Of a DNA stretch of 34,049 nucleotides, positions 10,258 to 18,663 are shown piece after piece (position 1 is the first letter of the stretch; every line of letters starts with the position of its first letter). The notes beneath the pieces are model-generated. The model saw only the letters and a program-made list of their open reading frames with translations, ran no database searches and had not been told where the DNA came from. Location of the stretch: positions 1-34,049 of the forward strand of contig NZ_JARJLT010000062.1 of NCBI RefSeq assembly GCF_029335315.1. Reading direction: 5' to 3'. The position numbers were made by a program, and so were the translations under genes. Origin of the DNA: Pseudomonas citronellolis (GTDB taxonomy: Bacteria > Pseudomonadota > Gammaproteobacteria > Pseudomonadales > Pseudomonadaceae).

Positions 10258-10417
10258 CGCGCTGGCTCTGCAGGATGAAGGTCACGACTATCAGGATCAG
10301 CCACAGCAGGTAAGGTCGGTACCAGGCGCCGTTGGGGTCGATCCACCAATCCATGATGGCGGGCGAGAACAGGTAGATGCCCACGACCAGGAGCAGCACC
10401 AGTCGATAGATGTACAT
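10241..10417 (-). CDS. cbrX: Small membrane protein CbrX, overlapping cbrA
   Basis: A 58-codon gene begins with ATG at 10417 (MYIYRLVLLLVVGIYLF) and ends with TAG at 10241, overlapping the cbrA start by 17 bases. An AGAGAGG ribosome binding site lies 6 bases upstream of the start. The product has two hydrophobic helices (about residues 5-22 and 37-50) separated by the aromatic-rich loop MDWWIDPNGAWYRPY, and a short polar tail QSQRDADEL. Small upstream genes at this position are called cbrX in P. putida; the symbol is given by position and features. Its biochemical role is unknown to me. Translational coupling to cbrA is inferred from the overlap. Confidence 0.85.
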   Translation of the reverse strand: MYIYRLVLLLVVGIYLFSPAIMDWWIDPNGAWYRPYLLWLILIVVTFILQSQRDADEL

Positions 10418-10501
10418 GGCATGCCTCTCTTTGTGCGGACGGCAGGCTACAGGCAGCCGATGGGCGCCTGCAAGCCGGGGCGGCGGGCCCCGACCTTCAT
10501 C

Positions 10502-11389
10502 TTAGAGCCGGGCGTCTTCCAGCGTCAGTACGCGGGGGATGCGCGCGGCGTCCCAGTGCGCCACGCCCCAGGCCAGCACCTCGGCCGGCGTGGCCTGCGC
10601 CAGGTCCTGCGGCGCCTGCTGGCCGAGGGCGTTCAGCGCGCGCAGCAGCAGTGGCGCGGCCTGTTCGGCGGCCAGCGGCGGCGAGCGGTAGGACTTGCCC
10701 AGCTTGTGGCCGTCGGGCTGGATGATCAGCGGCACGTGCAGGTAGCGCGGCTGGGCGACGCCGAGCAGTTCCTGCAGGTACAGCTGGCGCGGGGTGTTGT
10801 CGAGCAGGTCGGCGCCACGGACGATGTCGGTCATGCCCTGCCAGGCGTCGTCCAGCACCACCGCCAATTGGTAGGCGAAGAGTCCGTCACGGCGGCGGAT
10901 GATGAAGTCGCCCACCTCGCGGCCCAGGTGCTGGCGGAACTCGCCCTGGACGCGATCGGTGAAGCGGTATTCCAGCTCCGGCACGCGAATGCGGATGGCC
11001 ACGTCACCATGCCAGTCGTGGCCGGCGTCGCGGCAGGTGCCGGGGTAGATGCCGCCGCTGCCTTCGAGCTGTTTGCGCGAGCAGGTGCAAGCGTAGGCCA
11101 GGCCGCTGCGCAGCCACTGCTCGATCACCGCCGCGTAGGCGTCGCCGCGCTCGCTCTGGCGCAGCACCGGGCCGTCCCATTCGAAGCCGTAGCGTTCCAG
11201 GGTGTCGAGGATCGCCGCCTGGGCGCCGGGCATTTCCCGTGGCGGGTCGAGGTCTTCCATGCGCACCAGCCAACGCCCGCCGACGGCGCGCGCGTCGAGG
11301 TAGGAGGCGACGGCCGCGACCAGCGAGCCGAAGTGCAGGAAGCCGCTGGGGGTGGGGGCGAAGCGGCCGGTGTAGCGGGAGTCGGGCAT
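10502..11389 (-). CDS. gluQ: Glutamyl-queuosine tRNA(Asp) synthetase
   Basis: This truncated glutamyl-tRNA synthetase paralogue attaches glutamate to queuosine in the anticodon of tRNA(Asp). The 295-residue protein has the class I catalytic core only: a HIGH-like motif HFGS in RFAPTPSGFLHFGSLVAA, a zinc-binding cysteine cluster (CTCSRKQ with a later GTC), and KLGKS in place of KMSKS. The anticodon-binding domain of GltX is missing, as expected. It lies downstream of dksA, from which it is separated by a palindromic terminator-like sequence, the arrangement known in many proteobacteria. Confidence 0.95.
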   Translation of the reverse strand: MPDSRYTGRFAPTPSGFLHFGSLVAAVASYLDARAVGGRWLVRMEDLDPPREMPGAQAAILDTLERYGFEWDGPVLRQSERGDAYAAVIEQWLRSGLAYACTCSRKQLEGSGGIYPGTCRDAGHDWHGDVAIRIRVPELEYRFTDRVQGEFRQHLGREVGDFIIRRRDGLFAYQLAVVLDDAWQGMTDIVRGADLLDNTPRQLYLQELLGVAQPRYLHVPLIIQPDGHKLGKSYRSPPLAAEQAAPLLLRALNALGQQAPQDLAQATPAEVLAWGVAHWDAARIPRVLTLEDARL

Positions 11390-11434
11390 GGCGCAGGCTT
11401 GTCGTCAGGGGGCGGGGTGGCGCCGCACAAACGC

Positions 11435-11458
11435 AACGGGGCGCCTAGGCGCCCCGTT
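11435..11458 (-). terminator. Palindromic hairpin between dksA and gluQ
   Basis: A perfect 24-base palindrome (arms AACGGGGCGCCT and AGGCGCCCCGTT) lies 17 bases past the dksA stop codon. The tail is short in U, so it may only reduce read-through into gluQ. Confidence 0.6.
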
Positions 11459-11475
11459 CGCGAAAAGCCGCAGGC

Positions 11476-11919
11476 TCAGGAGCCGAGCTGCTTTTCCTTG
11501 ATTTCCGCGAGGGTCTTGCAGTCGATGCACAGGGTCGCGGTGGGGCGGGCTTCCAGGCGGCGGATACCGATTTCCACGCCGCAGGAGTCGCACCAGCCGT
11601 AATCGTTGTCTTCGATCAGCTGCAGGGTCTCGTCGATCTTCTTGATGAGCTTGCGCTCGCGGTCGCGGGCGCGCAGTTCGAGGCTGAATTCCTCTTCCTG
11701 GCTGGCGCGATCCGCCGGGTCCGGGAAGTTCGCCGCTTCGTCCTGCATGTGGTGCACGGTGCGGTCGACTTCTTCCATCAGCTCAACTTTCCATTTGTTG
11801 AGGATGGAGGTGAAGTGGGCGCGCATGCGCTCGCTCATGTACTCCTCGCCCTTGGTTTCCTGGTAGGGCTCGAAGCCACGAATCAGTTGGCTGCTCTGCT
11901 GTTTTGCATTGGTGGGCAT
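11476..11919 (-). CDS. dksA: RNA polymerase-binding transcription factor DksA
   Basis: DksA binds the secondary channel of RNA polymerase and works with ppGpp in the stringent response, notably at rRNA promoters such as those at the end of this window. The 147-residue protein has the coiled-coil region with the tip motif DPADRA (67-72) and a four-cysteine zinc finger (Cys110, Cys113, Cys131, Cys134: CDSC and CIDC), the zinc-binding form. The ATG at 11919 follows a GAGAGG site and gives the family length; the open frame reaching 11979 is not used. Confidence 0.97.
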   Translation of the reverse strand: MPTNAKQQSSQLIRGFEPYQETKGEEYMSERMRAHFTSILNKWKVELMEEVDRTVHHMQDEAANFPDPADRASQEEEFSLELRARDRERKLIKKIDETLQLIEDNDYGWCDSCGVEIGIRRLEARPTATLCIDCKTLAEIKEKQLGS

Positions 11920-12051
11920 GTGTGGCCGCCTCTCACTTCTCGCTAATCCTGTCGCGGATGGTCCCTCTCCGGTGAACACCGGCCCCGCGCTCGCAAGCGG
12001 GCGAACTTACCAGATCGATAATCGGGGCGCTACTCCCGGTTGTCGAGGCTG

Positions 12052-12080
12052 CTGTCACCCGCCGATGGCTTGGTTAGAAT
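12052..12080 (+). promoter_or_regulatory. Candidate sigma-70 promoter for the aminotransferase-sfsA unit
   Basis: A -35 CTGTCA (12052-12057) and a -10 TAGAAT (12075-12080) are spaced by 17 bases, with a start near 12087. This lies upstream of the ATG at 12112 but downstream of the more distal in-frame start at 12040, so it supports the shorter protein. Confidence 0.55.
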
Positions 12081-12111
12081 CGCCTCTTCGTCGCAAAGTT
12101 CGGTATTTCCC

Positions 12112-13284
12112 ATGGCTTCTTCCTTCAGTGCCCGCAGCCGCGCCATCGAACCCTTCCACGTCATGGCGCTGCTGGCGCGCGCCAACGAGCTGCAGGCCGC
12201 CGGCCACGACGTGATCCACCTGGAAATCGGCGAGCCGGACTTCAGCACCGCCGCGCCCATCGTCGCCGCCGGCCAGGCCGCGCTCGCCGCCGGGCACACC
12301 CGCTACACCGCGGCGCGCGGCCTGCCGCAGCTGCGCGAAGCCATCGCCGGCTTCTACGCCTCGCGCTACGGCCTGGCGATCGACCCTGAACGCATCCTGG
12401 TGACCCCGGGCGGTTCCGGCGCCCTGTTGCTGGCCAGCAGCCTGCTGGTCGATCCGGGTCGCCACTGGTTGCTGGCCGACCCCGGCTATCCATGCAACCG
12501 CCACTTCCTGCGCCTGGTGGAAGGCGCCGCGCAGCTGGTGCCGGTCGGCCCGCAGAGCCGTTACCAGCTCACCCCTGAGCTGGTGAATGCGCACTGGAAT
12601 CAGGACAGTGTAGGCGCTTTACTGGCATCGCCGGCGAATCCTACTGGCACATTGCTTCACAAGGATGAACTGGCCGCGCTTTCCGTCGCCCTGAAGGCGC
12701 GCGGCGGGCACCTGGTGGTGGACGAGATCTACCACGGCCTGACCTACGGCGTGGACGCCAGCAGCGTGCTGGAGGTGGACGACGAGGCCTTCGTCCTCAA
12801 CAGCTTCTCCAAATATTTCGGCATGACCGGCTGGCGCCTTGGCTGGCTGGTGGCGCCGCCGGAGGCCGTGGGCGAGCTGGAGAAGCTGGCGCAGAACCTC
12901 TACATCAGCGCCCCCAGCATGGCCCAGCATGCCGCGCTGGCCTGCTTCGAGCCGGCGACCCTGGCGATCCTCGAAGAACGCCGCGCCGAGTTCGCCCGGC
13001 GCCGCGACTACCTGCTGCCGGCCCTGCGCGAGCTGGGCTTCGGCATTGCCGTGGAGCCCGAAGGGGCCTTCTACCTGTATGCCGATATCAGCGCCTTCGG
13101 CGGCGACGCCTACCGTTTCTGCCAGCACTTCATCGAGACCGAACATGTGGCCTTCACCCCGGGCGTCGACTTCGGTCGCTACCAGGCCGATCACCATGTG
13201 CGCTTCGCCTACACGCAGAACGTCGCGCGCCTGGAACAAGCGGTGGAGCGCATCGCCCGTGGCCTGAAGAGCTGGCGTCGCTGA
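12112..13284 (+). CDS. Pyridoxal-phosphate-dependent class I/II aminotransferase
   Basis: The 390-residue protein has the fold-type I aminotransferase pattern: substrate-binding segment [15 protein letters not shown] at the cofactor phosphate, SPANPTGT with the conserved Asn, [11 protein letters not shown] with the cofactor-binding Asp and Tyr, the Schiff-base lysine Lys234 in [16 protein letters not shown], and a C-terminal Arg in HHVRFAYT. It resembles aspartate-type aminotransferases, but the substrate cannot be fixed from sequence. The ATG at 12112 is chosen because a promoter lies between it and the longer start. The stop overlaps the sfsA start by one base (TGATG), so the two form an operon. 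It is divergent from dksA. Confidence 0.93.
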   Translation: MASSFSARSRAIEPFHVMALLARANELQAAGHDVIHLEIGEPDFSTAAPIVAAGQAALAAGHTRYTAARGLPQLREAIAGFYASRYGLAIDPERILVTPGGSGALLLASSLLVDPGRHWLLADPGYPCNRHFLRLVEGAAQLVPVGPQSRYQLTPELVNAHWNQDSVGALLASPANPTGTLLHKDELAALSVALKARGGHLVVDEIYHGLTYGVDASSVLEVDDEAFVLNSFSKYFGMTGWRLGWLVAPPEAVGELEKLAQNLYISAPSMAQHAALACFEPATLAILEERRAEFARRRDYLLPALRELGFGIAVEPEGAFYLYADISAFGGDAYRFCQHFIETEHVAFTPGVDFGRYQADHHVRFAYTQNVARLEQAVERIARGLKSWRR

Positions 13285-13991
13285 TGCGTTTCTCGCCGGA
13301 ACTGGAAGAGGCGCGCCTGCTGCGCCGCTACAAACGCTTCCTCGCCGATATCGAGACCGCCGCTGGCGAGCGGCTGACCATCCACTGCCCGAACACCGGC
13401 TCGATGCTCAACTGCATGAGCGAGGGTTGCCGGGTCTGGTTCAGCCGCTCCGACGACCCCAGGCGCAAGCTGCCGGGCACCTGGGAGCTCAGCGAGACGC
13501 CCCAGGGCCGCCTGGCCTGCGTCAACACCGGGCGCGCCAACCGCCTGGTGGAGGAGGCGCTGCTGGCCGGGGACATCGCCGAGCTGGCTGGTTTCACCGC
13601 GCTGCGTCGCGAGGTCGCCTACGGCGTGGAGAACAGCCGCGCGGACTTCCGCCTGGAGTTCGCCAGCGGCGCGGTGTTCGTCGAGGTGAAGAGTGTCACC
13701 CTGGGCTTCGACGCCACACCGGTGGCGGCCTTCCCCGACGCGGTCACCACCCGCGGCGCCAAGCACCTGCGCGAGCTGGCCGCGCTGGCCCGCGCCGGTG
13801 AGCGCGCGGTGCTGCTGTATTGCGTGAACCTGTCGGGCATCGAGGCGGTGCGCCCGGCCCAGGAAATCGACCCGGCCTATGCCGCCGCGCTACGCGAGGC
13901 GCGTGACGCGGGCGTCGAGATGCTGGCCTACGGCGCTGACCTGAGTGTCCACGAGATTCGCCTGAGCCGACGCCTGCGCATCGAGCTGTAG
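13284..13991 (+). CDS. sfsA: SfsA family protein (sugar fermentation stimulation homologue)
   Basis: The 235-residue protein matches the SfsA family: N-terminal CPNTGSM motif in the OB-like part, [27 protein letters not shown], and the nuclease-like core with DFRLEF and FVEVKSVTL followed by [17 protein letters not shown]. coli SfsA was named as a DNA-binding stimulator of maltose metabolism, and the fold suggests a nuclease; its role here is unknown. It is translationally coupled to the preceding aminotransferase. A small inverted-repeat element begins 9 bases after its stop codon. Confidence 0.95.
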   Translation: MRFSPELEEARLLRRYKRFLADIETAAGERLTIHCPNTGSMLNCMSEGCRVWFSRSDDPRRKLPGTWELSETPQGRLACVNTGRANRLVEEALLAGDIAELAGFTALRREVAYGVENSRADFRLEFASGAVFVEVKSVTLGFDATPVAAFPDAVTTRGAKHLRELAALARAGERAVLLYCVNLSGIEAVRPAQEIDPAYAAALREARDAGVEMLAYGADLSVHEIRLSRRLRIEL

Positions 13992-14000
13992 GGCGCTCAG

Positions 14001-14152
14001 AGCCTGTTTACGATCTCGTGAGCTAGAGCAGAACAAGGCAAAAACAGGCGAGGGAAGGACCGGGCTCGCGTTCGAGTTTAGTCGGCAAAATGAGCATCGC
14101 TCGCCTGTTTTTAACGCAGTTATGCCGACGCGCAGCAGATCGTAGACAGGTT
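14001..14152. mobile_element. MITE-like element with terminal inverted repeats and 5-bp flanking repeat
   Basis: A 152-base non-coding element lies between the convergent sfsA and Rieske genes. Its ends are imperfect inverted repeats (left AGCCTGTTTACGATCT at 14001-14016, right arm complementary at 14137-14152, 14 of 16 matching). A second, inner pair (AAAAACAGGCGAG near 14040-14052 and its complement at 14100-14112) lets the whole element fold into a long hairpin. CTCAG flanks it directly on both sides (13996-14000 and 14153-14157), consistent with a target-site duplication. There is no transposase, so movement would need an enzyme from elsewhere. The parent insertion sequence family was not identified. 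Confidence 0.75.
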
Positions 14153-14153
14153 C

Positions 14154-14483
14154 TCAGGCGTCCTCGGGCAGGCCTATCCACAGGCCCTGCTCGTCTTCCC
14201 GGCAGGGCAGGGCGTCGAGCACCTCGCCCAGGCAGGGGCCCTGGATGCATTCACCGGATTCGACGAGGAAGAGCGCGCCATGGTGCGCGCATTGCAGCAG
14301 GCCGCCGCTGGCGTCGAGGAAGCGGTCGGCTTCCCATTCCAGCGGGATGCCGCGATGCGGGCAGCGGTTGCGATAGGCGTAGGCGCGTCCCTGGCGGCGC
14401 ACGACGAAGAGCTTCACGCCGTCCACCTCGAAGCCTCGCGAACGGCCCTCGGCCAGCGCGCCCGGCTGGCACAGCAGGATCAC
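14154..14483 (-). CDS. Small Rieske [2Fe-2S] domain protein
   Basis: The product (109 residues from the GTG at 14483) is a single Rieske domain with the two cluster-binding motifs CPH (Cys41, His43) and CAHH (Cys65, His68) and the context RNRCPHRGIPLEW. It resembles soluble Rieske ferredoxins encoded next to sfsA in other pseudomonads and probably passes single electrons to an unknown partner. I chose GTG 14483 because GGGAG lies 7 bases upstream and family proteins begin with a similar ILL/FLC stretch; another GTG at 14546 would add 21 residues of low similarity. The stop codon lies inside the repeated CTCAG that flanks the neighbouring mobile element. Confidence 0.85.
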   Translation of the reverse strand: MILLCQPGALAEGRSRGFEVDGVKLFVVRRQGRAYAYRNRCPHRGIPLEWEADRFLDASGGLLQCAHHGALFLVESGECIQGPCLGEVLDALPCREDEQGLWIGLPEDA

Positions 14484-14490
14484 CCCGGTG

Positions 14491-14537
14491 CTCCCGACGT
14501 CGACGACAGGGCGCGCGGCGCCCACTGACGTCGGGAG
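14491..14537 (-). promoter_or_regulatory. Hairpin covering the ribosome binding site of the Rieske gene
   Basis: An 11-bp perfect inverted repeat (CTCCCGACGTC / GACGTCGGGAG, arms 14491-14501 and 14527-14537) encloses a 25-base loop that can itself pair (GGGCG/CGCCC). The 3' arm in the mRNA contains the GGGAG that would serve the GTG at 14483. The rest of the 14538-14790 interval shows no gene I can support; a weak TATGAT -10-like box is present on the minus strand at 14713-14718. Confidence 0.5.
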
Positions 14538-14790
14538 AGGGGGCACATCCGTGTGCTGAAGTCGTTGCGCTCAGCCCCATCGTCGCGCCTGGTGCGCCAC
14601 GCTGGAGGTTGGAGCCGTTGTCGGTGAGGCCGTGCGGGTCGCCCCATTTGCCACTGCTTCTTTCGATAAGGTTGAGCGGAGGGAGCGTCTGCCGACGCCT
14701 TCGTGGGCCCGCATCATATCCCAAGCCGGCGGGCGAGCTGGACGATGGCTGAAAATTGGCTGCATACCATAGGGAGTCGTGAATTCATAT

Positions 14791-14809
14791 GCAAATAATT
14801 ATCAAATAG
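14791..14809 (+). promoter_or_regulatory. Candidate Fur box upstream of phuS
   Basis: An AT-rich island (CAAATAATTATCAAATAG) in GC-rich surroundings matches about 10 of 19 positions of the GATAATGATAATCATTATC consensus. It lies about 85 bases before the phuS ATG, where a Fur site is expected for an iron-repressed heme uptake operon. Confidence 0.6.
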
Positions 14810-14891
14810 ATTTGAAGGGTTCGATGTGGCAGAGTTCTTTTCGGCGCGTCGCGATGCGGCGGCCGCTCCCTTGCGAACGAGGATTTCTGCG

Positions 14892-15947
14892 ATGACGACC
14901 CTTTCCGCGCCGGCTTCCGAGCTGTATCGCGCCTGGCAGGCGCTGCGCGCCGAGAAACCGCGACTGCGCGCTCGTGACGCCGCGCAACATCTGGACGTGA
15001 GCGAGGCCGAACTGACCGCCAGCCGTCTCGGCGTCGACGCCGTGCGCCTGCGCCCGGACTGGGCCGCGCTGCTGCCGGCGCTGGGCGAGCTGGGGCAGAT
15101 CATGGCGCTGACGCGCAACCAGCACTGCGTGCACGAGCGCAAGGGGCCGTACCGGGAGGTCACGGTTTCCGCCAACGGGCAGATGGGCCTGGTGGTGTCC
15201 CCGGATATCGACCTGCGCCTGTTCCTCGGCGGCTGGGACAGCGTCTTCGCCATCGGCGAGGAAACCGCCCACGGCACCCAGCGCAGCATCCAGGTGTTCG
15301 ACCGCCAGGGCGTCGCGGTGCACAAGGTGTTCCTCACCGAGCACAGCGAGGTCGCCGCCTGGGCGCCGCTGCTGGAGCGCTTCCGTGATGCAGAGCAGAG
15401 CGCGCACCTGGCGTTGCGGCCGGCCGAGGCCAAGGCCGCGCCGCTGGCCGACGGCGAGATCGATGTCGGCGCGCTGCGCGAGGGCTGGGCGGCGCTCAAG
15501 GACACCCACCACTTCTTCGCCCTGCTGAAGAAGCACAAGGCCGCGCGCACTCAGGCGCTGCGCCTGGCCGGCCGCGAATGGGCCGAGCCGCTGGACCTCG
15601 CCGAGCTGCCGCGTCTGCTGGAGGCGGCCGGCGAGCGTCGCCTGCCGATCATGATCTTCGTCGGCAACGCCCACTGCATCCAGATCCACACCGGCACGGT
15701 CGACAACCTGAAGTGGCTGGACGACTGGTTCAACGTGCTCGACCCGCAGTTCAACCTGCACCTGAAGACCTCCGGCGTGCGCGAGCTGTGGCGTGTGCGC
15801 AAGCCGAGCAGCGACGGCGTGGTCACCAGCTGGGAGGCCTTCGACGCCGACGGCGAGCTGATCCTGCAGGTGTTCGGCGCGCGCAAGCCCGGCGTGCCGG
15901 AACTGGAAGAGTGGCGTAGCCTCGCCGAATCCTTCACCGCCGCCTGA
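14892..15947 (+). CDS. phuS: Cytoplasmic heme chaperone PhuS (HemS/ChuX-type)
   Basis: PhuS takes heme from the inner-membrane transporter and delivers it to heme oxygenase. The 351-residue protein has the duplicated HemS-like repeat (first half about 1-170 with LGQIMALTRNQHCVHERKGPY, second about 190-340 with MIFVGNAHCIQIHTG). The heme-ligand region reads THHFFALLKKH with His206 and His207. The ATG at 14892 has GAGGA 8 bases upstream; in-frame extension to 14826 is possible but lacks support. In P. aeruginosa PhuS also binds the prrF1 promoter, and both genes occur here. It heads the phuSTUVW operon, with phuT 10 bases downstream. Confidence 0.95.
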   Translation: MTTLSAPASELYRAWQALRAEKPRLRARDAAQHLDVSEAELTASRLGVDAVRLRPDWAALLPALGELGQIMALTRNQHCVHERKGPYREVTVSANGQMGLVVSPDIDLRLFLGGWDSVFAIGEETAHGTQRSIQVFDRQGVAVHKVFLTEHSEVAAWAPLLERFRDAEQSAHLALRPAEAKAAPLADGEIDVGALREGWAALKDTHHFFALLKKHKAARTQALRLAGREWAEPLDLAELPRLLEAAGERRLPIMIFVGNAHCIQIHTGTVDNLKWLDDWFNVLDPQFNLHLKTSGVRELWRVRKPSSDGVVTSWEAFDADGELILQVFGARKPGVPELEEWRSLAESFTAA

Positions 15948-15957
15948 GGAGGCCACC

Positions 15958-16851
15958 ATGACTGCGCGTCCCCTGCTGGCCGGCCTGTTCGCCGGGCTGT
16001 GCCTCGCCGCTTCCAGCGCCATCGCCGATTCCCTGCCGCAGCGCTGGGTCAGCGCCGGCGGTTCCCTGAGCGAGTGGGTGGTGGCCCTGGGCGGCGAGTC
16101 GCGCCTGGTCGGCGTCGACACCACCAGCCTGCACCCGGCCAGCCTCAAGGCGCTGCCGAAGATCGGCTACCAGCGCCAGCTGGCCGCCGAGGGCATCCTG
16201 GCGCTGAAGCCGGACATCCTCCTCGGTAGCGAGGAAATGGGCCCGCCGCCGGTGCTGCAACAGCTGCGCGCCGCCGGGGTGCGCATCGAGACGCTGCCGG
16301 CCAAGGCCGACGAGCAGACCGTGCAGGCCAACCTGCTGCGCCTCGGCGAGCTGCTGGGCACGCCGGACAAGGCCGGCCAGGTGGCCGCCGAGTTCCAGGC
16401 GCGCCTCGCGGCGCAACACGCCTGGGTGGCCAAGGCCCAGACCGCGCAGGCCGCTCCGGGCGTGGTGCTGCTGGTCGGGAATGCCGGCGGCAGCCTGCTG
16501 GTGGCCGGCCAGGACACCGCCGGTGACTGGCTGATCCAGCGCGCCGGTGGGCGCAACCTGGCCAGCCACAAGGGCTACAAGGCGCTCTCCGGCGAGGCCC
16601 TGGCCGCGCTCGACCCGCAGGTGCTGCTGCTGGCCGATCGCAGCCTGGAAGGCGACCAGGCGCGGGAAGCGCTGACCCGGCAGAACCCCGGCCTGGCGGC
16701 GACCCGCGCGCTGCGCGACGGGCGCCTGCTGGTGGTCGACCCGACGCTGCTGGTCGGTGGTCTCGGCCCGCGTATTCCGGACGCATTGGCCAGCCTCTCG
16801 CGGGCCTTTTATCCTTCCGTCCAGGCCCTGAACCCGGAAGTTCGTCCTTGA
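15958..16851 (+). CDS. phuT: Periplasmic heme-binding protein PhuT
   Basis: PhuT carries heme across the periplasm to the PhuUV permease. The 297-residue precursor has a typical signal peptide (residues 1-23, cleavage near SSAIADS) followed by a class III substrate-binding fold. The heme-coordinating tyrosine is Tyr71 in KIGYQRQL, the same number as in P. aeruginosa PhuT as I recall it. Conserved segments [17 protein letters not shown] and [12 protein letters not shown] are present. The stop codon overlaps the TTG start of phuU. GAGG upstream acts as ribosome binding site. Confidence 0.95.
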   Translation: MTARPLLAGLFAGLCLAASSAIADSLPQRWVSAGGSLSEWVVALGGESRLVGVDTTSLHPASLKALPKIGYQRQLAAEGILALKPDILLGSEEMGPPPVLQQLRAAGVRIETLPAKADEQTVQANLLRLGELLGTPDKAGQVAAEFQARLAAQHAWVAKAQTAQAAPGVVLLVGNAGGSLLVAGQDTAGDWLIQRAGGRNLASHKGYKALSGEALAALDPQVLLLADRSLEGDQAREALTRQNPGLAATRALRDGRLLVVDPTLLVGGLGPRIPDALASLSRAFYPSVQALNPEVRP

Positions 16852-17885
16852 CCCGGATACCCGCTGCTCGACCGCTGTTCCTGCTCCTCGGTTTCCTCCT
16901 GCTGCTGGTCCTCTGGCTGTCCCTGGCCCTGGGGCCGGTCAGCCTGCCGCTGGGCGATACCCTGCGGGTGCTGGCGCACCTGGTTGGCCTGCCGGTGTCC
17001 GTCGACGGCCTCGGCCAGGCCGAGCTGATCGTCGGGCAGATCCGCCTGCCGCGTACCCTGCTGGGCGTCGCCACCGGCGGCGTGCTGGCGCTGGCCGGGG
17101 TGGCCATGCAGGGGCTGTTCCGCAACCCGCTGGCCGATCCAGGCCTGATCGGGGTGTCCAGCGGCGCGGCGCTGGGCGCCGCCATCGCCATCGTCTTCGG
17201 GGCTTCCATCGGTGGCCTGCCGGAAGCGTTCGCGCCCTACCTGCTGTCCGCCTGCGCCTTCGCCGGCGGGCTGCTGGTGACCGCGCTGGTGTATCGCCTC
17301 GGTCGGCACAACGGGCAGACCAACGTAGCCACCATGCTGCTCGCCGGCATCGCGCTCACCGCGCTGGCCGGCGCGCTGATCGGCCTGTTCACCTACCTTG
17401 CCGACGACGCCACCTTGCGCACCCTGACCTTCTGGAACCTCGGCAGCCTCAACGGCGCCAGCTACCCGCGCTTGTGGCCGCTGCTGCTGGTCACGCTGGC
17501 GGTGGCCTGCTGGCTGCCGCGCCGGGTGGACGCGCTCAACGCGCTGCTGCTCGGCGAGTCCGAGGCGCGCCACCTGGGCTTCGACGTCGAGCGGCTGAAG
17601 GTCGAGCTGATTCTCTGCACCGCCCTGGGCGTCGGCGCCGCGGTGGCGGCGGCGGGGCTGATCGGCTTCATCGGCCTGGTGGTGCCGCACCTGCTGCGCC
17701 TGATCGTCGGCCCCGACCACCGCCTGCTGCTGCCGGCGTCGATGTTCGGCGGCGCCATCCTGCTGCTGCTCGCCGACCTGCTGGCGCGGCTGGCGCTGGC
17801 CCCGGCCGAGCTGCCGATCGGTATCGTCACCGCGCTGATCGGCGCGCCCTTCTTCCTCTACCTGCTGATCCGGGGGCGCTCCTGA
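16848..17885 (+). CDS. phuU: Heme ABC transporter permease PhuU (FecCD family)
   Basis: This inner-membrane permease forms the heme channel as a homodimer. The 345-residue protein has about ten membrane helices and the FecCD/BtuC motifs [24 protein letters not shown] and [15 protein letters not shown], the latter forming the coupling helix that contacts the ATPase. The start is a TTG overlapping the phuT stop (TTGA), with GGAAG 7 bases upstream; no better ATG or GTG lies near. The stop codon shares one base with the phuV start (TGATG), so the genes are tightly coupled. Confidence 0.94.
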   Translation: MTRIPAARPLFLLLGFLLLLVLWLSLALGPVSLPLGDTLRVLAHLVGLPVSVDGLGQAELIVGQIRLPRTLLGVATGGVLALAGVAMQGLFRNPLADPGLIGVSSGAALGAAIAIVFGASIGGLPEAFAPYLLSACAFAGGLLVTALVYRLGRHNGQTNVATMLLAGIALTALAGALIGLFTYLADDATLRTLTFWNLGSLNGASYPRLWPLLLVTLAVACWLPRRVDALNALLLGESEARHLGFDVERLKVELILCTALGVGAAVAAAGLIGFIGLVVPHLLRLIVGPDHRLLLPASMFGGAILLLLADLLARLALAPAELPIGIVTALIGAPFFLYLLIRGRS

Positions 17886-18652
17886 TGCTGACGGCGGAAA
17901 ACCTGCTGGTGCGGCGCGGCGCGCAGGTCGTCCTGCGCGACGTCAGCCTGGCTCTGCGACCCGGCGAAGTGCTCGGCGTGCTGGGGCCCAATGGCGCGGG
18001 CAAGAGCACCTTGCTCGGCGCGCTCAACGGCGAGTTGCCGCTCAGTGGCGGCAGTGTCAGCCTCGACGGCCGGCCCCTGGCCGAGTGGCAGGGAACGCAA
18101 CGGGCGCGACGCCTGGCGGTGCTGCCGCAGACTTCGACGCTGAACTTCGCCTTCAGTGTCGAGTCGGTGGTGGGCTTCGGTCGCCTGCCGCATGACAGTG
18201 GCCGGCAGCGCGACAATGACATCATCGCCGAGGCCATGGCCGCCGCCGACGCCGCGCACCTGGCCGGGCGCAGCTACCTGGCGTTGTCCGGCGGCGAGCG
18301 CCAGCGCGTACACCTGGCGCGGGTGCTGGCGCAGCTGTGGCCGGGTGGCGCCGAACAGGTGCTGCTGCTGGACGAGCCAACCTCCGCGCTCGACCCCCTG
18401 CACCAGCACACCACCTTGCAGGCGGTGCAGCAATTCGCCTCGCGCGGCGCGGCGGTGCTGGTCATCCTCCACGACCTCAACCTCGCCGCGCGCTATTGCG
18501 ACCGCCTGCTGCTGTTGCACGACGGCCGCCCGCACCTGTCCGGCACGCCGGACGAAGTGCTGCGCGCGGAACCGCTGCGTCAGGTGTTCGGCCTGGACGT
18601 GCTGGTGCAGCGTCACCCCGAGCGCGGCCATCCGCTGATCATCGCCCGTTGA
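17885..18652 (+). CDS. phuV: Heme ABC transporter ATP-binding protein PhuV
   Basis: PhuV powers heme import through PhuU. The 255-residue ATPase has Walker [10 protein letters not shown] (34-42), Q-loop in [11 protein letters not shown] signature [18 protein letters not shown], Walker [12 protein letters not shown] and the switch histidine in [14 protein letters not shown]. The arrangement is that of the HmuV/FecE group. The frame is open further upstream to 17474, but this would lie wholly within phuU and lacks family similarity; the ATG at 17885 gives the normal N-terminus ([12 protein letters not shown]). Confidence 0.96.
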   Translation: MLTAENLLVRRGAQVVLRDVSLALRPGEVLGVLGPNGAGKSTLLGALNGELPLSGGSVSLDGRPLAEWQGTQRARRLAVLPQTSTLNFAFSVESVVGFGRLPHDSGRQRDNDIIAEAMAAADAAHLAGRSYLALSGGERQRVHLARVLAQLWPGGAEQVLLLDEPTSALDPLHQHTTLQAVQQFASRGAAVLVILHDLNLAARYCDRLLLLHDGRPHLSGTPDEVLRAEPLRQVFGLDVLVQRHPERGHPLIIAR

Positions 18653-18663
18653 ATGGAGTCCAC

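Noticed and set aside
7804..10278. An 824-codon plus-strand frame opposite cbrA
   Set aside because: Composition is Gln/His/Arg/Ala-rich, the usual product of reading a GC-rich gene backwards. The cbrA motifs on the other strand are decisive.
14600..14720. Possible cobalamin riboswitch remnant (GGTGAG, GCCACTGC, GCCGACGCC in the expected order on the plus strand)
   Set aside because: The essential B12 box (AGYCAGGAGACCTGCC-like) is missing and the matches are short. A cmscan against RF00174 with a significant hit would revive it.
14826..14891. Extended phuS start giving 22 more residues
   Set aside because: The extension has no family similarity and begins close to the Fur-like site, whereas the ATG at 14892 has a good ribosome binding site and normal length.
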